NCBI RefSeq assembly: GCF_003350005.1
Contig: NZ_QLKS01000001.1
Span: forward strand, 291,946-355,945
Length of the DNA: 64,000 nucleotides
Origin: Psychrobacter proteolyticus
GTDB lineage: Bacteria > Pseudomonadota > Gammaproteobacteria > Pseudomonadales > Moraxellaceae
Direction: 5' to 3'
Below the pieces are notes generated by a model that saw nothing but the letters and a program-made list of their open reading frames with translations, did not search any database and had not been told where the DNA came from. Shown piece by piece: positions 55,793-64,000 of the stretch; positions within the stretch are counted from its first letter, which is position 1; every line of letters starts with the position of its first letter. A program made the position numbers and the translations under genes.

Positions 55793-57463
55793 TTAAATTT
55801 CAGTTTGATTGGCATACATCTCACGCATGACTTTTTTGTCATGTTTGCCAACGGAAGTTTTTGGTAGCTCATCAACGAACTTAAACTGACTTGGCACGCC
55901 ATACTTAGGAATGATACCGCGCTCTACCGCTTTTTCTGCAATCGCTTTGATATCATCAGCACTGGTATCCTTAGCATCAGGCTTTAATACCACCAAAGCC
56001 AATGGACGCTCACCCCATTGCTTATCACGCACCCCAATCACGGACACATCAGCCACTGACGGATGTAATGATAAAATGGTCTCAATCTCTAGTGATGAAA
56101 TCCATTCACCACCTGATTTGATCACATCCTTTAAGCGATCGGTGATTTTGATATAGCCATCAGGACGTATGTACGCAATATCTTGGGTATGCATATAGCC
56201 ATTTTCCCATAGCTCTTTGCCAGCGTCGTCATTTTTGAGATAGCTTTGGGTCAACCAAGGCGCACGCAATACCAGCTCGCCTGTATTGTCTGGTCCAGTT
56301 CCCACTGACTTGTTGCCTTCACCCCATACTTGAGCATCAACCATGAGTACGGGTTTACCTGTCATACAACGACGGGCAATGTCTTCTTCTTCCGTCATTG
56401 CTGGCTCATCTAAGCTAAAGTGGGTCAAACTGATGAGCGGCGCTGTCTCCGACATACCATAGCCTGTATAGACCTCAATGCCTTGGGCCATGGCCGTTTT
56501 TGCTAGACCTTCGGTCAATCTTGAACCACCAATAATCATTTTTAGACCATTAAAGCTAGCGTCGCGATCTTGTGCTTCTTTAAGTACCATTTGCAAAATC
56601 GTTGGTACACAATGGGTGATACTGACCTTTTCATTGACAATCAAATCCATCAACGTATCAGGCGCATAACGACCTGGATAGACTTGCTTTAAACCTACCA
56701 TCGTCGCCGTAAATGGAAACCCCCATGCATGCACATGGAACATTGGCGTCATCGGCATATAGACATCACCATAGCTCACGCCTTGCTTATCAGGCAGCAT
56801 ACCCAAAGTTGCCGCTTCTGCTAGTGTATGTAGTACTAGCTGACGATGGCTAAAGAAAACCCCTTTTGGATCACCTGTCGTGCCTGACGTATAAAAAGTC
56901 GTCGCAATGGTGTTTTCATCAAAATCCGGGAAATCAAATTCGCTATTGGCAGCTTCTAATAGCGCTTCATATTCGCCTGTGACACGGCTTTGATTGCTAC
57001 CAAAGATACCTTCAGCAGTGACACCGTTGTCATCAAGCCAGATAATATGCTCAATACTTGAGTTCTCGAACTGATAGTCTTTAACCAATGGCGCAAACTC
57101 AGAGTTGAGCATGAGCACTTTAGGCTTGGCATGGTTGATTGTATAAAGTATTTTTTCAGGCGATAGACGGATATTGACGGTCTGTAAAACGTACTCTGAC
57201 ATTGGCACGGCAAAATAAGACTCAAGATAGCGATGACTGTCCCAATCCATCACGGCAACCACATCACCTGCATCAAGCTTTAAGTCTGCCAATACATTGG
57301 CCAAGCGATTGATACGCTCAAACAACTCTTTATAAGTCAGGCGCTTTTTGTCCGCATACACAATCTCTTGATCTTGCGATACCGTTTTTGCACGGCTTAA
57401 TAACTGCTTGACCAGTAATGGATAATCGTAGGCAGATGGTGCACTGTGGTAAATGTTTGACAT
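55793..57463 (-). CDS. Fatty acyl-CoA ligase (AMP-forming), medium-chain type
   Basis: A 556-residue AMP-binding enzyme. Adenylate motif TTFYTSGTTGDPKGVFFSHRQLVLHT, then PMTPMFHVHAWGFPFTATMVGLKQVYPG, YGMSETAPLISLTHF, the hinge region YIKITDRLKDVIKSGGEWISSLEIE and the C-terminal Lys in LPKTSVGKHDKKVMREMY. The order and HVHAWGFP block match AlkK/DmdB-type ligases for medium-chain or sulfur-containing fatty acids. Substrate not determinable. A MITE-like element lies about 110 bases upstream of the start, so transcription may be affected by it. Confidence 0.92.
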   Translation of the reverse strand: MSNIYHSAPSAYDYPLLVKQLLSRAKTVSQDQEIVYADKKRLTYKELFERINRLANVLADLKLDAGDVVAVMDWDSHRYLESYFAVPMSEYVLQTVNIRLSPEKILYTINHAKPKVLMLNSEFAPLVKDYQFENSSIEHIIWLDDNGVTAEGIFGSNQSRVTGEYEALLEAANSEFDFPDFDENTIATTFYTSGTTGDPKGVFFSHRQLVLHTLAEAATLGMLPDKQGVSYGDVYMPMTPMFHVHAWGFPFTATMVGLKQVYPGRYAPDTLMDLIVNEKVSITHCVPTILQMVLKEAQDRDASFNGLKMIIGGSRLTEGLAKTAMAQGIEVYTGYGMSETAPLISLTHFSLDEPAMTEEEDIARRCMTGKPVLMVDAQVWGEGNKSVGTGPDNTGELVLRAPWLTQSYLKNDDAGKELWENGYMHTQDIAYIRPDGYIKITDRLKDVIKSGGEWISSLEIETILSLHPSVADVSVIGVRDKQWGERPLALVVLKPDAKDTSADDIKAIAEKAVERGIIPKYGVPSQFKFVDELPKTSVGKHDKKVMREMYANQTEI

Positions 57464-57573
57464 AGATCTGACTTCCTTGTTTGTCGTACTTATAAGGGAT
57501 AAGTAACAATAATAATCAAGTTAATAGCAGCATAAAATCTACTGCGCTAACCATTTTAATTTTTATAATAATA

Positions 57574-57838
57574 GGGTCTGTTGAACATTCAAATGTGGTG
57601 CTGGCAGTCACTATTTTTTAGACAATATGCAGTGCAATTTTTGACGCCTAGTCATCCTAGGTTAGACAATTTCTCCACATATTGGCAAAAAATAGTACTG
57701 CCCTGAAAGGCTGATGCTAAAATCACCCCAAACGTTGTTGCAAGCCTAGCTAAGGTCTCGACATTATCGGCGGCTTGCGCCTCGTTTGGTGCACCTTTAG
57801 CAATCAGCAGCCCTAATATTTGAATGTTCAACAGACCC
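57574..57838. mobile_element. MITE-like element 2 (265 bp)
   Basis: Perfect 21-bp terminal inverted repeats at 57574-57594 and 57818-57838 (outer bases gggtctgttgaacattc), flanked on both sides by TA. No intact ORF inside. The ends differ from those of the 170-bp element, so it is a separate family. Located between the acyl-CoA ligase start and the MFS transporter stop. Confidence 0.85.
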
Positions 57839-57943
57839 TAACATCGTTATTGATAGTAAGAAAAAAGCGGCGCTGTGTAAAGCGGTCTTACATTAAGTAT
57901 CACAAGACGGCCGACCAAACATACACTACAGACAGTCAGTCAG

Positions 57944-59224
57944 TCACTTTGCACGTACTGTGGTTTTAATCATTCCAAAACTGGCTATTAATAACGCCAG
58001 TACCTGCACAAACAATAACAACCATACGGTAAGAGACCACTGCCCTCGCGCATAAGCTATGCCACCCAGCCATGCCCCTAGCGTACCGCCTGTATAGTAG
58101 CCCATATAATATAGACCCGAAGCCAATGAGCGGCCTTTTTTCACATTGACCGCGATATAGCTGATAGTCGCTGACTGTGTGATAAATACACCTGACGACA
58201 TAATAGCCAGTCCTATAATCACCCCCCATAATGGCGTGACCAGAGTCAATAACACCCCGACCATAGATACGACGATAGCCACCCGTACTGTACGCGCCGA
58301 TCCAAATCGGCGTAGCAATGTCGTCGATAATGGCGTGATAATAACACCAAGCAAATATACTGCAAAAATATTGGCGAGCGCACCAGTACCAAGCTCATAA
58401 GGCTTATCTGCCAAATGTAAATTGATAAAAGTGAAGCAGCCTACAAGGGAGAACAGCACACAAGCGCCAAGCAGACAAGCTGTCACCACATAGCGATTGG
58501 TGACATGCTCACCCAGCGTCTGTATCGCTGAGCGAAAATTAGGATTGGCCACAAAGTGACGAGACGATGGTAGCATCTTGCCGACCCATATCGCGCCTAG
58601 CAAGGTCATTGCCGTCATCACATAGTAACCATGACGCCAGCCAATCAACTCATGCAAATGCCCCAGCAAGAACCGACCCATAAAGCCGCCAAGCACGCAT
58701 CCTGACACATAAAAGGACATCAGCTCAGTCATCGCCCGGCCCTCAAACTCCTCACCGATATAGGCAATTGTCACCACCGTAATCCCCGGTACGGACAATC
58801 CTTGCATGAAGCGCCAAATGCCGACCCATTCAATGCTCGAGCTCTGGGCAATGAGCGCTGTCGGTATCGCCAAAAACAATAAAGCACCAACGATAAACGA
58901 CTTGCGCCCGACCGCATCTGAAAGCATGCCTAGAAATGGTGACATGATGGCAATGGCCAATACAGTGGCACCAACGATCATGCCAGCCTGTACTTCAGTC
59001 GCAGCAAAGTCCACCATCATGACTGGTAGCACTGCTTGGATAGAATATACTTGCAAAAAAGCAAACATACCTATTAGACCAATTGTGAGCTTCAATATCC
59101 ACGACGTTGAATGATTGGAGGTGACTGGTGGCACAGCTGTTATGTCTTGGATCTGATCTTTAGAATTATTCACAGGGGATCTGACTATATTGGTTATACC
59201 ATGACTGCAAATAATAACCGTCAC
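57944..59224 (-). CDS. MFS transporter
   Basis: A 12-helix major facilitator permease of about 410-426 residues. After helix 1, the loop SDAVGRKSF is the MFS signature between helices 2 and 3 (GMLSDAVGRKSFIVG). The sequence resembles the YnfM/AraJ group of inner-membrane efflux-type permeases, with VYSIQAVLPVMMVDFAAT in helix 1 and GGTLGAWLGGIAY in helix 11. The start is uncertain: the frame opens at a GTG (59224), a second GTG at 59173 is possible, and no ATG occurs before helix 1. A strong hairpin lies just upstream. Substrate unknown. Confidence 0.9.
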   Translation of the reverse strand: MTVIICSHGITNIVRSPVNNSKDQIQDITAVPPVTSNHSTSWILKLTIGLIGMFAFLQVYSIQAVLPVMMVDFAATEVQAGMIVGATVLAIAIMSPFLGMLSDAVGRKSFIVGALLFLAIPTALIAQSSSIEWVGIWRFMQGLSVPGITVVTIAYIGEEFEGRAMTELMSFYVSGCVLGGFMGRFLLGHLHELIGWRHGYYVMTAMTLLGAIWVGKMLPSSRHFVANPNFRSAIQTLGEHVTNRYVVTACLLGACVLFSLVGCFTFINLHLADKPYELGTGALANIFAVYLLGVIITPLSTTLLRRFGSARTVRVAIVVSMVGVLLTLVTPLWGVIIGLAIMSSGVFITQSATISYIAVNVKKGRSLASGLYYMGYYTGGTLGAWLGGIAYARGQWSLTVWLLLFVQVLALLIASFGMIKTTVRAK

Positions 59225-59663
59225 TGGCGTGGATGATAGAGAGGAATAACGGTGATTTTGCTTATGCTAAATGTATAAGCAAAATCACCGTTATTAAACG
59301 ATAAATGCTCATCATAATGACAGGCAAATTATGGTAGCACATTCACTAATATACTCAGGTTTAAAAGTGTTATTGCCTCTTGATAGATTCTTTATTTGGG
59401 TTCGAGATTATCGTAGAAAAACTTGACTAGGAATCACATTTCGACTTAAGACGGTGAAGACAGTTTTCGACTCACGAGGTCATGATCAACGTTACGTTTA
59501 TTGCATATACAGGATAGTATGGTTAGATGCTGTTGACGCATTTGTTAATCATTTAACTACTTTAACGATTGATAACAGTGACAGTTAACAATCACTACCT
59601 ACGTCTATTTTTTCTAACCTAGAGACGTGCACGACTACACAATCTTTTAGAATACAATTTACT
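59225..59663. other. Divergent gap between the MFS and PETase-like genes
   Basis: 439 bases. Contains the 21-bp hairpin at 59245-59295; the remainder has no convincing ORF, repeat or clear promoter. Confidence 0.4.
59245..59295. repeat. 21-bp perfect hairpin upstream of the MFS gene
   Basis: Perfect 21-base arms (59245-59265 and 59275-59295) with a 9-nt loop. It lies 20 bases before the GTG start of the transporter on the minus strand. No T-run follows in that direction beyond a short TTATT, so operator or attenuator roles are as likely as termination. Confidence 0.92.
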
Positions 59664-60608
59664 ATGATGAAAAATATGGTGCTTTCAAAACTGATTATTG
59701 CGATGAGTACATTGGTTTTCTCTACGATGGCTGTAGCAGAAATAACTGTGTCCGAAACTAGGGTTAAAAGCCTTAATCCAGTCGTATCGACATTTAACTC
59801 TACAAACTCACTAGCGGCATTAGACTGTATAAAGGATGACGCTATCACTGCTACTGAGCTCACAAAAACACGTGATAACGGTCCGTTTTCTGTAAAGTCC
59901 AAGCACGTGAATCGCCAATCAGCCAATGGTTTTGGTGGCGGTACCATACACTATCCAACGGATGCTGCTAACTGTGGTCTACTAGGTGGTATCGCGGTGG
60001 TGCCAGGTTACGTGTCTTATGAGTCTTCTATCAAATGGTGGGGACCGCGTTTAGCCTCTTGGGGATTTGTCGTTATTACTATTAATACTAGCTCCATTTA
60101 CGATAACCCAGATAGCCGTGCTGAGCAATTGAGCGCGGCTCTCGATCATCTCATCGCTGATGAAACAGTAGGTCATATGATAGATCAAAATCGTTTGGGC
60201 GCGATTGGCTGGTCAATGGGCGGCGGTGGTGCACTACGACTGGCAACTGAGCGCAGTACGGTGCAAGCCATCATTGCACAAACGCCCTATCACGATAAAA
60301 ACTATGGCGCGATGGATACGCCTGCTCTATTCATCGCTTGTGAAAATGACCGTATCGCCCCGAATAAAAAATACACCAATACCTTTTATCAAAAAGCTGA
60401 CGGTCCAAAAATGAAGGTCGAGATTAACAACGGCAGTCATTTCTGTGCCAGTCATCGTTTTAACGAAAAGCTATTAAGCAAGCCTGCTATCGCATGGATG
60501 CAACGTTATATTAATGGTGATACCCGTTTCGATAAATTCTTATGTGGCAATGAGAGCTACAAAGATGATACTCGTATATCAGCCTATGATTACGAAGACT
60601 GTTTATAA
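59664..60608 (+). CDS. Secreted polyester hydrolase/lipase of the PETase family (alpha/beta hydrolase)
   Basis: A 314-residue exported serine hydrolase of the dienelactone-hydrolase/PETase family. Signal peptide at 1-25 (LVFSTMAVA). Nucleophile Ser184 in GWSMGGGG, Asp229 in ACENDRIAP and His259 in NNGSHFCA form the triad. PGYVSYESSIKWWGPRLASWGFVVITI (114-140) gives the oxyanion Tyr116. Cys226 and Cys261 flank the active site, matching the extra disulfide of the Ideonella sakaiensis PETase; Cys294 and Cys313 match the C-terminal disulfide. Closest remembered relative: Moraxella TA144 lipase 1. Tyr209 sits where PETase has Trp185. Natural substrate probably a lipid or polyester; activity on plastic untested. 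Confidence 0.9.
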   Translation: MMKNMVLSKLIIAMSTLVFSTMAVAEITVSETRVKSLNPVVSTFNSTNSLAALDCIKDDAITATELTKTRDNGPFSVKSKHVNRQSANGFGGGTIHYPTDAANCGLLGGIAVVPGYVSYESSIKWWGPRLASWGFVVITINTSSIYDNPDSRAEQLSAALDHLIADETVGHMIDQNRLGAIGWSMGGGGALRLATERSTVQAIIAQTPYHDKNYGAMDTPALFIACENDRIAPNKKYTNTFYQKADGPKMKVEINNGSHFCASHRFNEKLLSKPAIAWMQRYINGDTRFDKFLCGNESYKDDTRISAYDYEDCL

Positions 60609-60917
60609 GCTATTTTTAACCTACTTAAGAAAGGAAGAACAGCTTTCACTGTTAATAATGACATTTGAATAACAACTCTTTTTTATTTTTACACATTTAC
60701 ATTGCTTCTATCTTTTTTCTTACAGACTTTACTGCCATAAAAATTAATAATCGTATAGTCAATCCTCTATAAATTGGATACGGTTTCAGGCTCGCTTAGT
60801 CTACAAATTGTAGTGCTTTCACTCGCCTTCCTTGTATCCAAATTATATTGAACCGACTATAGGGTGCTACAAACAAGTAAAACGATTGAATAAATGAACG
60901 ACTAAGGAGCAATGTTG
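60609..60917. other. Intergenic region before the DUF4336-like pair
   Basis: About 310 bases, AT-rich, with the 108-bp palindromic element at 60754-60861 near its end. No ORF and no clear terminator for the hydrolase gene. Confidence 0.4.
60754..60861. repeat. 108-bp palindromic repeat element
   Basis: Ends with tatagtc and its complement gactata, and has inner matching blocks (tttggatac and attggatac with their complements), giving imperfect terminal repeats of about 28 bases. The layout is typical of dispersed intergenic repeats; I recall similar sequences in Psychrobacter genomes but cannot confirm copy number. Confidence 0.6.
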
Positions 60918-61664
60918 ATGACTGATGAAATGTATGATTTGGGTGCAGGACTCTGGAGTATTCGAGGCTCATTTATTAAAAATGGCATACTTGATATTGG
61001 TGTTCAATGTGCGCTCATAAGACTATCATCAGAGCGATTTATTTTTTTAGATAGCTATACATTAACTGGTGATGTGCGTCAGCAAGTCATGGCATTGACC
61101 AATGACGGTCAAAATGTCGAAGCTGTCCTCAATGTTCATCCGTTTCATACAGTACACTGTGCTCAAATGGCAAAAGACTTTCCGCAAGCCACATTCTATG
61201 GCAGTAGCCGACATCCAGAGCAAGTACCTGAAGTCAATTGGGCAGACGACTTGGTCGAAAGCGATGCCATTGCTGCGCGCTACCCTGAACTCCAATTCTC
61301 TATACCTCAAGGCATCCATTATATCTCACCTGACGAGACGGTTCATGCCAGCTCATTATTGGTCTATCATCCTGCTAGCCAGAGCATTTATGTCGATGAT
61401 ACCTTTGAGATACCCCCTTCCAAGTTAATAAATACCGTGCAGCCTAACCTAGGCTTACACCCTACTACCAAAAAAGCGCTCAAAGATGAGCCAAACGCAG
61501 CTAAGCATTATTGTGACTGGGCAGTAGAGCTGGCACACGAGTGGCGTGATGTTCGTCATTTTTGCGGCGCACATTCAGGCTTAGTGGTATTTGAAGATGG
61601 TCAGTTTGAGACAGCACTTATCTCAGCGATTGATTTGGCTCGCCCTGAGCTTGAAAAAGCATAA
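60918..61664 (+). CDS. DUF4336-like (degenerate metallo-beta-lactamase fold) protein A
   Basis: A 248-residue cytosolic protein. Start at 60918 (MTDEMYDLGAG), eight bases after AAGGAG; the ATG at 60912 is only two bases from it. The core VEAVLNVHPFHTVHCAQMAKDFPQATFYGSSRHPEQVPEVNWADDL resembles DUF4336 proteins, a metallo-beta-lactamase-like group in which the HxHxDH motif is replaced by a short HPFH-type segment. Conserved tail HEWRDVRHFCGAHS. The adjacent gene is a close paralogue of identical length. Metal binding and function unknown. Confidence 0.8.
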   Translation: MTDEMYDLGAGLWSIRGSFIKNGILDIGVQCALIRLSSERFIFLDSYTLTGDVRQQVMALTNDGQNVEAVLNVHPFHTVHCAQMAKDFPQATFYGSSRHPEQVPEVNWADDLVESDAIAARYPELQFSIPQGIHYISPDETVHASSLLVYHPASQSIYVDDTFEIPPSKLINTVQPNLGLHPTTKKALKDEPNAAKHYCDWAVELAHEWRDVRHFCGAHSGLVVFEDGQFETALISAIDLARPELEKA

Positions 61665-61784
61665 AAGCGTGAACCTTTAGAAAACATATTATTAAAACAA
61701 CTCGAAAAACAAAGTTTACAATGAAAAAGTAGCTTTGTTTTATTTACATATTTTATTCAATTTACTAGACGAGGAAAATTATAA

Positions 61785-62531
61785 ATGACTGATCACATTC
61801 ATGATTTAGGCGCAGGATTTTGGAACATACGCGGAACATTCCGTCTCGCTGGCGTGCTAAACATCGGTACTCAATGCTCGCTGGTCAAACTACCATCAGG
61901 GAAATTTATCTTTTTGGACAGTTACGCCCTAAAAGGTGATGTTCGAGATGAGGTTATGGCACTCACTAATAATGGTCAAAATGTCGAAGCGGTGCTGAAC
62001 GTACATCCGTTTCATACAGTCAGCTGTGCTCAAATGGCCAAAGACTTCCCGCAAGCCACCTTTTATGGCAGTAGCCGTCATCATAAAAAAGTACCAGAAA
62101 TCAATTGGGCAGATGACTTGGTTGAAAGTGACGCAGTCGCTGCACGCTATCCTGAGCTTAAGTTTTCAATGTCAGAGGGCATTTACTATATCTCGCCTAA
62201 TGAGATGATTCATGCAGGTTCTTTATTGGCCTATCATTCTGCCAGCCAAAGCTTACACGTAGATGATACTTTTATGAGTCCACCAATTAAGCTATTAGAA
62301 GCTGTATTGCCTGAGCTAATACTGCATCCTACGACCAAAAAAGCACTGAAAAACGAGCCAAACGCTGGCGCGCAATATTGCGACTGGGCGACCAATTTGG
62401 CTCATGAATGGCGTGACGTTCGCAATTTCTGTGCTGCGCATTCTTATCTTGTTCAGTTCAAAGAAGGTGGGTTTGAGAAAGCATTGTTAAAAGCAATTAA
62501 GAAAGCTCGTCCAAAGTTAGATACAGTATAG
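61785..62531 (+). CDS. DUF4336-like protein B (tandem paralogue)
   Basis: A 248-residue paralogue of the preceding protein, aligning end to end without gaps by eye. Identical stretches include NGQNVEAVLNVHPFHTV, CAQMAKDFPQATFYGSSRH and NWADDLVESDA. It differs at HPFHTVSC (Ser instead of the third His in protein A), so that His is unlikely to be an essential metal ligand in both. Begins 120 bases after the first copy, with a GAGGA ribosome site about 9 bases before the ATG. Function unknown. Confidence 0.8.
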   Translation: MTDHIHDLGAGFWNIRGTFRLAGVLNIGTQCSLVKLPSGKFIFLDSYALKGDVRDEVMALTNNGQNVEAVLNVHPFHTVSCAQMAKDFPQATFYGSSRHHKKVPEINWADDLVESDAVAARYPELKFSMSEGIYYISPNEMIHAGSLLAYHSASQSLHVDDTFMSPPIKLLEAVLPELILHPTTKKALKNEPNAGAQYCDWATNLAHEWRDVRNFCAAHSYLVQFKEGGFEKALLKAIKKARPKLDTV

Positions 62532-62811
62532 TCTTAAGCAGATACAAATCCGCCGTACGCTATACATATAGATCTATCTAGAAAGAAGCTATCAATAAAC
62601 CCAATCACTAGACCATAAGCGCTCAGTGTATCGGCCACTGAGCCAAGTATAGGTCCATCAACAACGTTTATTATCAGCAAAAATGCACAGGCTATAAGTG
62701 GACGGTACTTGCAAAGGTTAGATAAGGACTGGGCTTTTTCATTGTTTAAACCTATCTTATAGTTAGTCTAATAATGGTTGTCACCTGTTGAGTGGGAGTT
62801 TTCAACATACA

Positions 62812-64000
62812 TTAATCGCTCTTTTGAGTGTTGCCTTGCCACTGACGAATAAAATCACCATTTGGATCGTATTGCTGGGTTTGCTTGTCGAGATTAAACT
62901 GCCTGCACCCTCTTGGGTCAGCACCCACGCCTGCCAGATATTGCCAATTGCCCCAATTATTGCAGACATCATAATCAACAAGATATTGCTCAAAGTAAGT
63001 AGCTCCATAGCGCCAATCAAGGCCTAGCTCGTGAATAAAGCAACTGGCAACCAGCTGTCGTCCGCGATTCGACATATAACCTGTCGTACGCAATTGGTTC
63101 ATGCAAGCATTGACGATAGGATATTGTGTTGTACCATTTTTCCATTGTGCTAACAGATTTTCGTCCAATTGAGTTGAAGGCGCGTGCTGAGCGATGCCCT
63201 TAAACCAAAACAACTTTTGCCGATGGGTGACAGTATACCAGTAGAAATACTCACGCCACAGCAGCTCGAACCATATCCAGTAAGTAGAGTCATTTGCGAT
63301 AATATTGCGCTCATAGCGACGTAGACGATTCAATATCGTGTTTACAGATAGTGAGCCGTTTGCAAGCCAACCGGAGAACTTTGTGGAATGTGTCCAGTCA
63401 TCTAGCGCGTTTCGGGTAGTTTTATAAGTGCTGGGCGCATCGGAACCAAAATAGGTACCTAAGTGATTGAGACCATTTGACTCTCCACCTGTAAAACTGG
63501 ATGGCGGCTGCGATGGTTTATCAAGCTCTGCCTGATTAGACAACTGCGATTCAAAAAAGTACTCGTCCCTACTCCGTATACTTTCAGGCAATGGAGCAAG
63601 TGATTCTGGCGTTGGAGAAATGGCTATATCTTTTTCTGCATGCAGCAAATCATAATCAGTTTCGATTTTTTTACGAAACTGTGTAAAACTTTTGGGCAGG
63701 TTCTCTAGCGGTAACTCGTCAAACAAAGTCGCCGTCGTTTGAATGTGCCACTGTATCTCTGGATATTTCGCCTGTAGAAGGTCATATACTTTGTTTTGAT
63801 TATAATCTCCCGTTTGACTGATGCAGATATCTGTCACTTGTTGCTGCGCAATTAGATCATTCAACTGAGTAAAGATGTCCAATGCTTCATCGTCTTTCTG
63901 TAAATAAAGCAACCTATTACCCTGCTGCATCAATGACGCGTTTAAATCAGCTAGACTCTCATGCAAAAACTGCTGACGAGCTTGCCCCATACTGTCGTAA
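62812..64000 (-). CDS. DASH-type cryptochrome/photolyase (5' end beyond window)
   Basis: Flavoprotein of the photolyase/cryptochrome family, missing its N-terminus: the frame runs off the window and reads YDSMGQARQQFLHESLADLNASL at the edge. DASH features: TGGESNGLNHLGTYFGSDAPSTYKTTRNALDDWTHSTKFSGWLANGSLSVNTI (FAD-binding), YWIWFELLWREYFYWYTV, and GYMSNRGRQLVASCFIHELGLDWRYGATYFEQYLVDYDVCNNWGNWQYLAGVGADPRG with FAD and tryptophan-relay residues. DASH members repair pyrimidine dimers mainly in single-stranded DNA and may act as sensors. The short Gln/Pro-rich insertion around 165-180 is unremarkable. Confidence 0.93.
   Translation of the reverse strand, partial: YDSMGQARQQFLHESLADLNASLMQQGNRLLYLQKDDEALDIFTQLNDLIAQQQVTDICISQTGDYNQNKVYDLLQAKYPEIQWHIQTTATLFDELPLENLPKSFTQFRKKIETDYDLLHAEKDIAISPTPESLAPLPESIRSRDEYFFESQLSNQAELDKPSQPPSSFTGGESNGLNHLGTYFGSDAPSTYKTTRNALDDWTHSTKFSGWLANGSLSVNTILNRLRRYERNIIANDSTYWIWFELLWREYFYWYTVTHRQKLFWFKGIAQHAPSTQLDENLLAQWKNGTTQYPIVNACMNQLRTTGYMSNRGRQLVASCFIHELGLDWRYGATYFEQYLVDYDVCNNWGNWQYLAGVGADPRGCRQFNLDKQTQQYDPNGDFIRQWQGNTQKSD

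Noticed and set aside
1..64000. tRNA, rRNA and CRISPR arrays
   Set aside because: None was recognised on reading both strands; short or unusual tRNAs could still have been missed without a covariance search.
1..64000. Anti-phage defence or secondary-metabolite gene cluster
   Set aside because: The phosphopantetheinyl transferase has no synthetase neighbours, and no restriction, toxin-antitoxin, retron or similar gene set was recognised.

Overview
The window looks like chromosomal DNA of Psychrobacter or a close relative (Moraxellaceae, Gammaproteobacteria). This rests on a moderate-to-low GC content, a long glycine-rich Hfq tail, a CarO-like porin, a cold-shock gene with a long leader, a tandem M16 peptidase pair and a polyester-hydrolase-like esterase resembling Antarctic Moraxella lipase 1. 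The genus is inferred from remembered family features; no database was searched. I saw no rRNA, tRNA, CRISPR array, intact insertion sequence or prophage.

Layout. 1-5.3 kb: DEAD-box helicase (cut by the window edge), csp, aroQ, a UbiB/ABC1 kinase, a voltage-gated K+ channel with a zinc ribbon, and yebC. 5.4-11 kb: ogt, ftsY, a 49-aa lipoprotein and two M16-family proteins. 11-18 kb: envelope genes (lipoprotein, M15-like peptidase, rodA, rlpA-like) and radA. 17.8-21.5 kb: the minus-strand KDO/LPS-export run kdsD-kdsC-lptC-lptA-lptB. 21.7-26.9 kb: queD-like, tsaE, mutL, miaA and hfq, which resembles the E. coli tsaE-amiB-mutL-miaA-hfq block without amiB. 27-33.5 kb: a 40-aa lysine-rich protein, ynfA, htpX, a small acidic Cys-rich protein, the two-gene carboxynorspermidine/carboxyspermidine branch, and a DUF924 protein. 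33.5-45.4 kb: CAP-domain lipoprotein, lpxB-rnhB, a DAHP synthase, pepN, an unknown protein, pal, an Sfp-type phosphopantetheinyl transferase and a CarO-like porin.

45.9-57.5 kb is catabolic. A minus-strand operon (mmsA, acyl-CoA dehydrogenase, enoyl-CoA hydratase, 3-hydroxyisobutyryl-CoA hydrolase, mmsB) carries isobutyryl-CoA from valine to propionyl-CoA. prpE and a fatty acyl-CoA ligase lie upstream. Convergent with the operon is an IclR-type regulator broken by a frameshift at a 25-bp perfect inverted repeat. 57.6-64 kb is more accessory: a MITE-like element, an MFS transporter, a PETase-family secreted hydrolase, a 108-bp palindromic repeat, a tandem pair of DUF4336-like proteins and a DASH-type cryptochrome cut by the window end.

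Most notable observations: (1) the IclR gene interrupted by what looks like a templated inverted duplication; (2) the PETase-like enzyme with its full catalytic triad and both cysteine pairs of the type II group; (3) two different MITE-like elements with TA target duplications, each just upstream of a catabolic gene; (4) several very long perfect hairpins, some acting as bidirectional terminators and two with no obvious terminator role. I did not find a clearly new multi-gene system.
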